Of a stretch of DNA of 64,000 nt, positions 23,684 to 35,261 are shown in pieces. The DNA lies in the NCBI RefSeq assembly GCF_020740795.1, contig NC_067287.1, forward strand, positions 12,105,501 through 12,169,500. The letters run 5' to 3'. Positions within the stretch are counted from its first letter, which is position 1. Each line of letters opens with the position of its first letter. The notes under the pieces are model-generated. The model did not search any database and was not told the origin of the DNA. It worked only from the letters and a program-made list of their open reading frames with translations. The translations under genes and the position numbers were made by a program. This DNA is from Apus apus. Its lineage: Eukaryota; Chordata; Aves; Apodiformes; Apodidae.

Positions 23684-26600
23684 TCTCACCTCCAAAGGAC
23701 CATGCACCACAAAGGGTCAGGCTCAAAATTCCAGCATCTTTGTTGCTTGTGGGGAGCATCTTTCTCCTGAGGCCTGCAGAAGGCTGGGCTCGACTGGGGG
23801 GGCTGCTGGGTACCTGACACCCTTTTTGGTGTTTTTGGACTTCAAGGCAAGAGGAGGAAAAAAAAACCCCAGGCTCAGGGATTCATGTGGTGCCAGAGCA
23901 TCTGGGGCAGTTCAGCCCTCAGCAGCAGGTGCTGTTAGTCCTGCATGACAGACAGAAAAGAGGAGCACAGAGCAGGGGGTACCGGCTGCTGAAGGCTGAA
24001 GCTAGAGACTGGAGCCAAGAGAAGGCTTCAGAAATTCTTACCTAAAACCAAGATTTTTTATTTTTTTTTAATCTACATTAATTTTGGCTTTTCTGACAGC
24101 ACTTCCCTGTGTATTCTCGCAGCACAGGAGCCCCTACCCTGTCCCCATTCCCAAGGAAAGGTGGGACCAAATTTCAGCTTGTCTGAAGCTCAGTGCAATC
24201 AGATACATTCTTGGATCCAATCCACAGTATTTCCATTTATTTTCCTATTCATCTGTTCCTCTCAAAATCTGCTCAGGAGCAATTAGAGCCTGTCAGCTAG
24301 AAGGTGATGCAACTTCTATTTAATTAGCCCAGCAGCCAATAAAGATCTCATTCATCAATATTTCATGGAAGGTGTGGTTGAGGGGGGGGGATTTATCATT
24401 TCTTCCCTTTATCCAGATGGCTGCAAGGCATCTATCAGTGATCTGATCACACGCATGGACTCATGTGCACATCTGAGAAGAACAACCAGCTGGGAGACAT
24501 CTGTCCAGAAGGCAGTTACAGGAGAAAAGAGTGTAAGACTGTCCCAGATGCTCTGTTAGCAAGTCCCAAGTCTCCGGAGCGTGGGCAACACGAGCAGCAA
24601 GTGACCTTGGTGGCATAAGCATCTTTGGAGGGCTCTTCCTCTTCTGACTCATTTTTCTCCCCTTCCCAGCAACAGGAAAGGGCAGAGATGTGCAAGGAGG
24701 GCCAAACACCAGCAGATGAATTGAGGGAGACCTGAAGAACTCTGGGGTTTGCACCTTTGCTCTTGGAGGGGCATAAGAGCCCCTCTCACTACGCAGTCAT
24801 GTGGACAATAAACATATTAAGAGATGGCAAAGCAGGAAAGGGAAAGTTAGTATTCAGATTGATGGATCCCAGCAAAGTTTTGGCATGTTCAATATGCCAG
24901 AGAAAGTCTTTCAGGTGGCCTTCAGAAATGCCATCTAAGCAGGACACATTAGGGTTGGTCTTTTCCCAGAGGCTGGCCAGGAGGATGGGGAAACATAAAC
25001 CTGTACCCACACAGTCTCTGTGCTGGGCTCATGTCAGGAAAAGGAAGTTTCACCAGGTCAGACTTTCAGGAGTGGGTCCCTGCAGGAATCACTTGCCAAC
25101 ACTGTTTGCAGCCTCACCATTGCAATTCATTGAACTAAAAATAAAATCTGGTATCATGGGACAGCTCACAGATTACAAACATGAGCAATGGTATCTCCAT
25201 AATTAATGACTGTGAGAAAGCAGCTTAGTTTGGTTCCTTGTGGCTGGTTTGATTTGTAATACATGGCAGCTGGTGCAAGCAAAGCGGGTAATTGGAGTCA
25301 GTTTACCCTTGGTGTGTCCAGCTGGTAGTGCCAATTCACAAACTTCCATGTAAGGCTGTTTTTCCTCAAAGCCTTGACTCCCCACAGCAGAAGAAGGCTG
25401 CAAATGTAACCACATCGATAGCCATATTCCCAAGTTGGGAGATGCTTGGGGACCAAATGACAGGCAGATTCTTGCTGCTGCTGTCTGGCACGTCTGCAAG
25501 TCGCTATGGTTAGCAAATTTCCCCTGGCATTTGTGGAGAAAATGGCCATGCTCAGCTCAGGGCACCACACAGTGCCCTGAGCCAACCTGCTCCTTGCTTA
25601 TCAACAGGAACATCATAGCTAGCATCTTGCTGTGATTGATGCTGCATCAATCAACTGGAAAAAGTGTTAAGCAAGCCTTAAAAAGAAGTGAGATGAAGAT
25701 TTAAATACCAGGCTAAAATGTCCTTATAATGGGGATTATTCCAGGATGGAAAACACAGGTGAAGAGATGCTGCAACACACAGCTGTGCCCCTCCCCACTG
25801 TGGCCACCACTGGCTTCAAGGGAGGTGAGCACTGAGTGCTGACACTGCAGACAGGGATGGGCAATTAGCAAAGGGCACCTACAGTGTTCAGCATGAGTCT
25901 GTGGTTTTACCACTTATTGAATAAAAAATAATGAAGAAACATTCTTTCCATTAATGCATTATTTCAAGCCGAGCTGTGGCATTTGTCTGCTTTTATTCTG
26001 TTCCATGAAGTTTTGTTTGATTTGGCTTATTTTTGCTTAAGACCAATGTGATACACTACACTCAGAGCTGCCAACTTTAGTCATTTTTGCTGGTGTGACA
26101 TATGGCATTCAGAACTCCTGGGGGCTCCTCTTTTAAGGAGAGACTCAGATGTTCTCGCATTAATACAAACATTCGGGACCAGGTCGGTTGTGGAGAAACT
26201 TCTGTGCTGGGTCCAGCTTCCCAAAACCCAAAAAATAATAATAAAAAAATCCCCTCAAATGTGTTATCTTTTAATCATCCGTGATTTTCAAACACTAGTC
26301 CCCTAGGGAACCCAATTCAAAGATTTTCTGCTAACAAAAGGTGATTTCACTTGAGAACAAATCCACTTCTCATCTCCAAAGCCTGGCTCACACACCAGTG
26401 AATTCCTGCATTGTGTATGCAAAGCCCACAGTCAGAAACCACAGGGCAGAAATGGCCCAGTGCCCAGCATGTGCTCAAAAAGAGGTGCTTCATGCTTGCT
26501 TTGTTTCTCTATTCTGGTGCTGTTTTTTCCTCCAGAAGATGTCCCTGCCTCTGTGACAGCTTCCCCACTGGTTAACTAACCCCTTGCTTAAACTCTGGGG

Positions 26601-29600
26601 GAAGCATCAGGTTTTCCCCATGGGTCTAACACCCTTGTTCCTTCACCTGCAGCCATCTACACCAGAAACAACCTTCCCAGGCAGGTGTTGGTGCTTCAGC
26701 CTTTTCCATACCCTTTACCCAGTGCTCAGAGCTGGAGCTGGCAGCAAGGAAGCTGCTGCAGGGCATGGATGTGTTTTACCAGTCACTCAGTCCCAGGGGC
26801 TGGGCTGAACGTTTGTCTGTGCCGCCTCCAGTGCTTTACTGAGGACCAAACCCAGCTTGTCCTTCTGATTCTCTTTTCTACAGAGGCTCAAGGTAGTCTC
26901 CTTGCTCCCATGCCTGGGCTTAGAGAGGACCTATCTCTTAAAGCACTTAAAATCAAAACAGACCCAGCAAGGTGAGGATTGAGAGAAAACCAGCTCCTTT
27001 CGCCAGCCCTTCGTGTTAAGCTTCTCTATTTAAAATGACTACACAAACTGAAAAATTAATAACAGGTCTAAGCACTTTGCCAAGCAAATCCAATTTCCAC
27101 TTGGGAGAATTAGAGGGAAGGCAGCTAAAAAATTTGCTTCAAGGATGAGATTTAATTCAAAATGCCACTACTGGTTCTACTGCACTTTTAGGTTTAGAGA
27201 ACAAACCTGCTAGCAAACAACTGTCTTCAATAAGATCATAATTAATCCTGAATTCAGCTGTCAAACAGACTGAGACTACAAACTAAGAGGAGAACAAGGA
27301 AAACCTTGTAATTTGTTTGTTAAATATTTGCAAACTGTCACATCAATAACGGATAACAAGAAAATTTTGGCCTGCCAGAGCTGATGTATAACACAAAGCT
27401 TTGCTGTATTGCACCTAAACTATTATCAATAGCACATTTATTATTATAATAGATGAAAAACAAGCTTCCTGGCTGAAAAACAAGATCAATTTGAGCTCAA
27501 GCTATTTGGATGTATTATAAATGTTGTAATTAAAATGCAGCATGAATGTTCCTTAGAAGAAAAAAAAAAAGAGAGAAGAATAGTCCTGCTACAATTACAT
27601 ATGCCATCCAGCTCTGACTCAGTAACCTGAGAGGAAAACAACAGGCAAAATTGCATTTGTGTCCAGTCAGACATTTCTCATCTTCAGGGCTTGATGCAGA
27701 GCCTAAGCTAACAGAGCAAAGTAAATATACTCTGCAGAAAGAGAGAACTTTCTTCTCTTTGATCTGCAGATTTTGGTCTGCATAAAGTGTCTGGAAGCAA
27801 AGCTGGTTCTGACAGGTCATGAACAGCACACAGGTGGGCTGGCCCATGCTGGGACCCAGGAGCTGCAGCCCCAGAGAGGTGTTGGAGCATCCACTGATCT
27901 CTGCTGAGCTCAGGGCACAGCAGGATCTGGGCTGCATGGCCTCGCATGTGGGGAACCACCAGGACTGACAGCAGGTTGCCTTTTGAAAGGCAGCAGCTCC
28001 TGGGGAATTCCTGCTGCCTGTTTCACCTCTAACTTGCACAGGAAAAATCCTTACTGGCACAGCATCTATGAGAGGTGCTTGTCTGCAGTGAGTCTAGCAT
28101 GAAGGCCTGTATGGAGGGTGTTTTGATGCACAGGTCAAACAGAGAAAGAGCCTGAACAAAGGCTCTAAGCAGATTTGGGTAGAGTCAGAGCTCAATGCAA
28201 CCAAATTCACTTCCAGGCGAAGAAACTTCCCCTGTGAGTGGGCACATCATACAGCAAGGTCTGGGAGATGCCAGTTACCCAAGTTCTAGTCACTGGGGCT
28301 GGGCAAGTAGATTAAGAAGGAGCAGAAACTACCCTGCCATGGGCAAGCAGCACAGGCCCCTGTGCCAGTAGGAGCAGCTCTTCCAAGGCACGTAGTTGGC
28401 TGCTCTTTGCCCAGTGGATTCAGAAGCTGGAGCCTGGCAGCACCATAGTAATGAGTGTTGTCCCAGCAAAATGCTGATACTGGCTTTTGACACACCACAG
28501 TCCAGGCTGAGAAGGCCACGGAGCCAGCCTCACCAACACCAGCAGGGACAGCACTGCTGGCAGAAGAGCTGGCCCTGCTTCACTGTCCACCGTGTCCACG
28601 CTGACAGGAGACCCACAGTTGCCAGTGCAGCCCACTGACCACACACTAGTGCTGTGATGAACACAACCTGACTGGCTTTCTTCTCTACAAGAGAAAGACT
28701 CACAGAGTGCCTGAGGGCTTAGACTCATGCTCCAGAGCCTCTGGCACAAGTGGGAAGCTGGAAAGAGGAGCCTGACCATAAATAATGCATAAACAAAGGA
28801 TAGCTAAAGCAGGCTGTGGCCACCAAGGGCCATGGACTGCACAGACAGACCCCAGCCCCCGTGGCTGGTTCCAGCAGTATGTCAGTGCAGGAGTCCCTAA
28901 ACCTCAACAGGGCACAACACAAGAGCTGACTGCAGGCAGTTAACTGCACACAGGACCAAGGGGAGGGACACACTGGGGCCCAGATTGTAGGTTACCCCAG
29001 TGCTTCTGGACTCATCTGCCTACAGAAAATGCAAAGGGTCATTCACGGCTGTGACAAGAGGTCAGAGCCAAAGCAAGCCAGGGCAGATGCCCTGTTACCA
29101 GAAGATATTTGGCTCTGTGTGATTTCTGCCCAGACATGCCTGTCCCATGGGTGAGAAGCTTTTATTGTCTGTAGGAAAGCAGGCAGCATTACCCAGACAA
29201 CCCCCAAGAAGACATGCTGTTGCTGGCATCATAGAGGCTGCATGACAGGAGGAATAAGCAGGGTGCTGAGGGCAGGCAAAATCATCAGGGAGAAAACTGA
29301 GTGACTTCTGGAGGGGGAAGATCAGCATGTGGGAATAAGGGGGATGATTGCTAAAGAAGGGAGTTGGTTGGAGCCAACTTGGGACTCTGCAACAAGAAAA
29401 AAAACAAGCTGCAACTTGGGAAGGGTGCATGGCTTCCACTAGTCAGTTCAGCATCTTTTCCTTACACACATGGGTAGATTGAACAGGACAAGCCAAGCAG
29501 ACTGAACAACATATGCAATGACAAAAAAAAATATCTAAAAAGCACTGTTTCTTGATTTTTCTATCTTCAGCTGGGCTGCCAGTTGCCACGCTGCTGGATT

Positions 29601-32049
29601 CCAACTGCAGCTCTTCAGCCTTCAGACTGAACTGTTGTACTCTGGTTTAGGTTTTTACTTTCTGTGAGCACGTTACTATATTCATTAAGCACTAAACCAG
29701 TGTTTTAGCAGGTTTTTTGAGAGCTTTGCTATTTATATTGCTCATTACAAGTCTCCCAGGTCCTTATTTTTGGCCTAAATTTAGAGCAATTCTGGCTGAG
29801 CCCTGCAGGATAACTGCTAAAACTGTTCATTAAAAAAAGAAGAGATCAGAGTTGAGCAGCTGACAGTGGGAGCCTACAGTGTGGCTGCTCTGCATCCTGG
29901 CAATCCTCTGATCTACAGACACTAGAGGCAGGTTAATGTTGATCTTGCTGGTAAAACACAGCAGGGAAAGATCTTGAGAAGATGCAGCAGCTTCTTGACT
30001 CAAAGCTCACTAAGAAGCAATGTTTCATTTCTTGTTGACCACATGAGATGGCAAGAAGGGAGGGATTTTAAGCAAAGCAATTATTTTCCTTCATGCAATT
30101 TCTGTAATGCAGCATGAGCCTCACTCAAGGCAAAAATGTTTAATAGTGTTCCCTGTTTTTGTCTTTCTGGGAAGCACTTTGCAAAAGATTAATGAGGGTC
30201 CCTGCTTTATAAAGCATATGGGGAGCTCTGACAAGGAAGCAATGCCACAGTTTATGCTTTGCCAGCTCCACTGGGGATGTGGAGTTTTGTTTTCTAAATT
30301 GCTGGGGAAACCCATAGGCCCCACAACAGCTACTTGTACGTGACAGGTGTCGCGAGCCAGTGCCAGGGGGGCACAACGGGTTTATCACACATTAACACGA
30401 AAAACTAGTGCAAATCCAGCTTTCAAAACATGCAAAACCCTGGCCAGGTCTCTCAACGCACAAGACCAGAAGCATCTCTTCCTTGCTGTTCTAAAATGAC
30501 ATCACAATAACAAATGTTGTGATAATGAAATGCAGAGTCTGGTACCATCCAAAATTCAGCAGCTGTGGTATTTGCCATGAACCTGAACTCCTAGTTTTAA
30601 GCTGCTAAGTGCAGAAAATGTTTCTTGTAGCTAAGTGAAGAAATTCAACCCAGAGAGATTATCCCTTGTTGTGTGACCCTGGCTAAAACCACCTGCCAAC
30701 CACCCCTAACTGTAGCTCTCCCTCCTGTGCTACCCCCACCTGTAATACACCTCCAGCTGTTTCTGTCTGTCCCAAGGGCAAGCCAAGGTGGTGGCTGCCA
30801 TGGATGGTGAGGGCACCACCAGGAGCACAGCTGCATCCTCCTCCAGTCACTGCAGACCCACTGACACAGGTCTGTCTGCTGGTTTTTTTGAATACTTTGG
30901 GAACAATGAACTAGTTTTCAAGCCATGGGTGACTAACCCCCTTGATATCCCCCCAAGAGTTAAGAGACCTCTTTTCTGAAAGGTCTGAAGTCAGCCACTA
31001 TGTGGCTGAGCTTTCCACTTCTCCCATCTCATTTTCTCTCCAACTAATTCAATGGCAGGGATTTCAGCTATTCATTGTGGAGTTGGGAAGACCTTGACCA
31101 AATGGCCCTTTCTTCCCCTCCCTGCCCATCAGCCTTCAGACTCCTTGCAAAGTGCCTCAGGCTAAAGTCAAAGCCAGAGAAAACTTTTCCTTCCACTCAC
31201 ATTTCACAATAAAACTCACATTCAGGTCATTGCTCAGAAAACCAGGGCTTCCAACAGGGCAAGCCCTGCCCCAGGCAAACTTGCCCAGCACCATTTGGGT
31301 CTCCAGAGAGGAACCAGCTCCTGTGCTTGGCCAGGTTCTTGCCTCCCCACCAGCACCAGCTGCATCCAAGCCAGTCCCATGCAGCCCACCCAGGGCTCAT
31401 CTGGAATTGTGGAGCTGTGGGGAAAGGTGAAGAGGAGAAAAAAAAATTCCCTTGAGCTGCACAGAGCAGCTTGCTACCTAAAGACATTCAACTGCCTCAG
31501 AAAGAAGAGGTAAATTTAAGGAACTCACAGCCAAGAAGTTGTTTTGCTGAGTCTGAAATCTCATTTTTATGCTTATCTCATGCAAAGTTGGAAATAACAC
31601 TGGCCACACGTCCTGCTAAGGGGAAAAATGTGTTGAATAACAGCCAGTGCAACTGAAGGGAAATCTGCTGCACAAAAAAAAAAAACAACCTATCAGAAAG
31701 CATCCTTCAGAAAAACAGATAGACATGCTTCCACAGTAAAGCCAAACCCCTGCAATCTCCATAGCTACAGATCCCCCCACCAGCTCTTTGTTGTCTCTTA
31801 GCTAGAGATGATGATTTCTGTAGGTCAGCCTCCAAAACAGCTGGTGTGAATGTTCCCTAATCTGCTCCAGAGCAAACTCCACCAACAGCTGAGACTCCTT
31901 GCAGTGAGAGGTGAAGCTGGAGAGGCAGCAAGCTGCTATTTCTCTACAGATGTTCACACAGCTTTCATACACTACCACTATTTTGGCTTCTCCCTCTAAT
32001 CCTAAATCAAAGAAGCAGAAGGAATAAGGAATATTGTTCTAAAATGTAC

Positions 32050-32069
32050 CAAAGATGGTCCCATCTTTG
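32050..32069. repeat. Perfect 9-bp inverted repeat with 2-nt loop
   Basis: CAAAGATGG and CCATCTTTG are separated by TC. CAAAGATG also fits a TCF/LEF-like or SOX-like core on each strand. No other feature lies nearby. Confidence 0.55.
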
Positions 32070-34859
32070 AGCTGACTATATGGGACAAATACCCAGAGAC
32101 CTCAGTAGTCTACAGAATCAGGTTCTAAATCTTTGATCCAGTCTTCAATCCATTTGAAAATGCTGAAAGGGCTGAGAATGGAGTTGTGGCTCTAAAATTG
32201 GAGAAGTGCTATGCTGAACAGGCTATTTTGCCACCTTCTCCAGCTACAGCATGGGCAGCTCTTCATTACAGCCCCCAGCCTGCTCCTGGCTGGTTGTCAG
32301 CACATTCAGTGGAAATCCCTCCAACCTGCTGGTGCATTTCAAATCAATGGGTCCAGTTAGCAAAGCTTTGTAAAACTGCAGCTGAAACAGTGGGGAAGAG
32401 TCATATCAGCAACCAAGCTGGCAGATCAGAGGAGAAGCTTCCAAGAGGTGATATGAACAGGTGGGAAGAAGTAACTGTGTCAGCTGGAAGAGAAATGTGA
32501 ACAGAGCCTTACACTCCCTCAGGCAAATAATTCCCTGGTGGGGCTGCAGGAGCAGCCCCCAGCCTCTTGTTAGCACTTCATTCATAGCATTGCCTTCCTG
32601 TTTGTAACCTGCCTGACTGCAAATTGCAGGTTTTATCCCCCCAGCATTATGGTGATGGTTTGGAACATTGAGATATTTGGAAAGGGGCAATTTGGCATCA
32701 GGAGTCTAAAAAGCAGATACAGATGACATCCTAAATGTATCTTTTATGACTATGGAATGATTCCTTTAAATTAAGCTCAGAGTGTGTGACAGCTTCTGGT
32801 CGTGCTGCCAGTGAGGAAATAAAACAAAAAGCAAGAGGTTTGTAAGTATATGCTGGTCTTAAAGATCATGTCCTCTGGACCCCTTGCTTTCCCTCATGTC
32901 ACTTTGAGCTGTGAGGTATCAAGTGCTTCCCCCAAGGAAAGTGCTCCAATAATTTTCAATTGTCTCTTCACCACATATGCCCTCAAACTCCAACATACTT
33001 CCAAATTCAAGGCTTATAAAAAATTAAATGCCCCAATAATTCTAAATTGTGTCTGTTCAGTGTTACTGGAGCCTGTCCATTCCTTCAGTTTGGGGATTTT
33101 TGTTTTGTTGGGGGGCAGAGGAAGGAATACTTTCTATTAGTGCTTCAAATTGGAAGCCAGTCAAACAGCATCATAGCAGAATGATTCAGCAGCCTCTGAG
33201 CTGATACACAGTGTAACATAAAACAGGATTAGGAAAACAACAATGCCTGGAGGAGAAAGAACCCACACAAAGAATCATGGCAGGAGAACAATACCAGAAA
33301 GGAGCAGAGGGAATAATCCTTACTTGGCTTCTGAAGAGCAGGTCAGATGACCCAATAGATGGCTTTCAATGCCCTTCATTCCCCACTGAGTTGCAAGGTT
33401 CAGCTGCCCAGATCCAGCCACCACAGCTTAATAAAAGGCCCTGCATCAACAGAACCACACAGTGTTTCTGTCTGCACACCCCCAGACTGCCACCATTTAT
33501 CTGAGACCATGGTGTCCCCCTCTGGCATAAGACCCAGGTTCTACTTCACAGCAGGCAGGAGCTTATGCAGAACTAACTGGAAGTTCATGACAATTTAGGA
33601 CAGGAAGCAAATAAAACAACTTGAGGCTGTGAGTCTTCTAGTTACAAACCAAAACGTGGGGTTTTCTCAGCCCCAAGAACTGGCAGCACATTAAAGTAGC
33701 AGAGATGTTGAGCTAAGTGTATTCTCAAGCACTGTCCTGAACAGGAATTATTAAACATGTATTTCATGATCATCTGAATCAAAGCATCAGTGATCACCTA
33801 TGGCCAATGTCAAGATGGAAGAGAAAAGCATAATTTAAAACCTATTCTTTGTGAACCTGAAAATCCTGTTGGCAACCTTGTTGTAAATTAAGCCATACCT
33901 GTTACAGCTGCAGCCTGGAAGCAACAGAGGAAGGCAGAGACTCTCAGGAGTTTTACTAGATCAGCAATGGCTGAATTACTTCTATGCAGAACATGAAATC
34001 ACAACATGCAAGTGTTGAAAATCAGGCAGTTAGATCACAATTCTGATAAAATAGCTATATCCAAATTTTGGTAGAGAGACTCAAAAACTGGGGTAAGGAA
34101 AAAACCTATGCCATGGTATCCTCCCATAGACTGAAAAAATGATAAAGTGCATCCTTGTTTAACTCACTGTGGGATGTCTGGAATTTTATAGAAACTGCTG
34201 CAACAGTTTTCCCAGTAGGGAAATAACTGAAGCATGAGGTAAGAAATCAGCTAGATCCTAACCTGCAGTGGCCAGTGCTGTAAAAGGAAATGCCCAATAG
34301 AGGTTTAATATATAGAAAGATGGCAAATAGCTGACTGGGTTTCTGAAAAAAAGAAAGCATAAACCAATTCTCTAATCACATCTAATCAAAGACGACCATC
34401 AGTTGCTAAAAACTGCTAGGAAAAAAACAGGTATCAGAGAGATGGCAACATGCATATCTTCTTCAGTAGTGTTTTGGGAGTACTATAGCCTGCAGAATTT
34501 AATTCTTTGTTATTACTTCTGGGCCTGGAGGTGAAAATCATAAATCAGGACCATTCACAACATGCAATAATGAGGTGAAACACTCATAAGGAGTGTTACA
34601 TGATGAAATCCTTTGGGATTGTGTGTAACACTTTGAGACCTTGATAACAGCATTAAGAATTCTTCTGTCTGTAACATCTATTATTCTCTAATTTCTATAC
34701 TGGGTTTTCACTCTTCTCTCCCAACATCTCAAAATTTTGCTGTCATATGGCATTCCTTCCTCCATGCTGCCTTAAATATATGTTTATAGCAAAACCATAG
34801 GAAAGCATTCCATGCTTAAAGAGATGGGCAGGTTTTAAATTACACTGTATTTACTTAGA

Positions 34860-35084
34860 AGAGCTTTTAATACCAGAGTTTTCCCAGGGAGTTTTGCTCT
34901 GGATTTCAGGACCCTTATTGTTTTTTTAGTGGGCTATATGATCCTATTTAGAAGGTAGCTACATTTTTGAGTAATAAAGACTGCAATGCTATAAAAGAAA
35001 ATAATATTGTCCCTACCCTTCTTTTACCCTCCCCTCTACTGAGTTAAAAAAAAGAAAAAAAAAGAGATCCCAACCCATGATGTG
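34860..35084 (-). other. SLC15A2 3' UTR start with candidate poly(A) signal
   Basis: Sequence just after the stop is T-rich on the gene strand (A run at 35045-35063 on plus). No AATAAA was found on the minus strand in the next 1.3 kb. The nearest variant, ATTAAA, is at 34866-34871, about 215 nt after the stop; a second is near 34302-34307. The true transcript end cannot be fixed from sequence alone. Confidence 0.3.
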
Positions 35085-35261
35085 TTAGAGCTTTGTTTTC
35101 TGAGTAACAAGACTAATCATGTTTCCTCTGCTTGAGGTCTCTCTCTTCTCTTCATTTTCTTCTAAGTCCTCTGGATCCACACTGACATAGAAATATCCCA
35201 TGATGGAGAAAATAATGCACACAGCAAAGAGGAGAACAGTGAACATGACAAATTCAGCCCA
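35085..35261 (-). CDS. SLC15A2: SLC15A2 exon 22 (TM12, C-terminal tail, stop)
   Basis: There are 58 codons plus TAA (35085-35087), acceptor tttcgtag. WAEFVMFTVLLFAVCIIFSI is TM12, followed by MGYFYVSVDPEDLEENEEKR and GNMISLVTQKTKL. The acidic then basic cytoplasmic tail is shorter than in human PEPT2, but the final GNMI...KTKL is shared. TKL fits a class I PDZ ligand; human PEPT2 is known to bind PDZK1 through its C-terminus, so the same link is likely here. Confidence 0.97.
   Translation of the reverse strand, partial: WAEFVMFTVLLFAVCIIFSIMGYFYVSVDPEDLEENEEKRETSSRGNMISLVTQKTKL

Larger units (their letters stand above)
20689..34859. other. Gene-free stretch downstream of SLC15A2
   Basis: Fourteen kilobases with no recognised exon, RNA gene or young transposon, apart from the minisatellite at 23.6 kb and the small inverted repeat at 32 kb. 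In mammals ILDR1 would lie just past SLC15A2 on the opposite strand; I looked for its Ig domain and cysteine-rich membrane segment in the plus-strand frames and did not see them. Confidence 0.55.
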
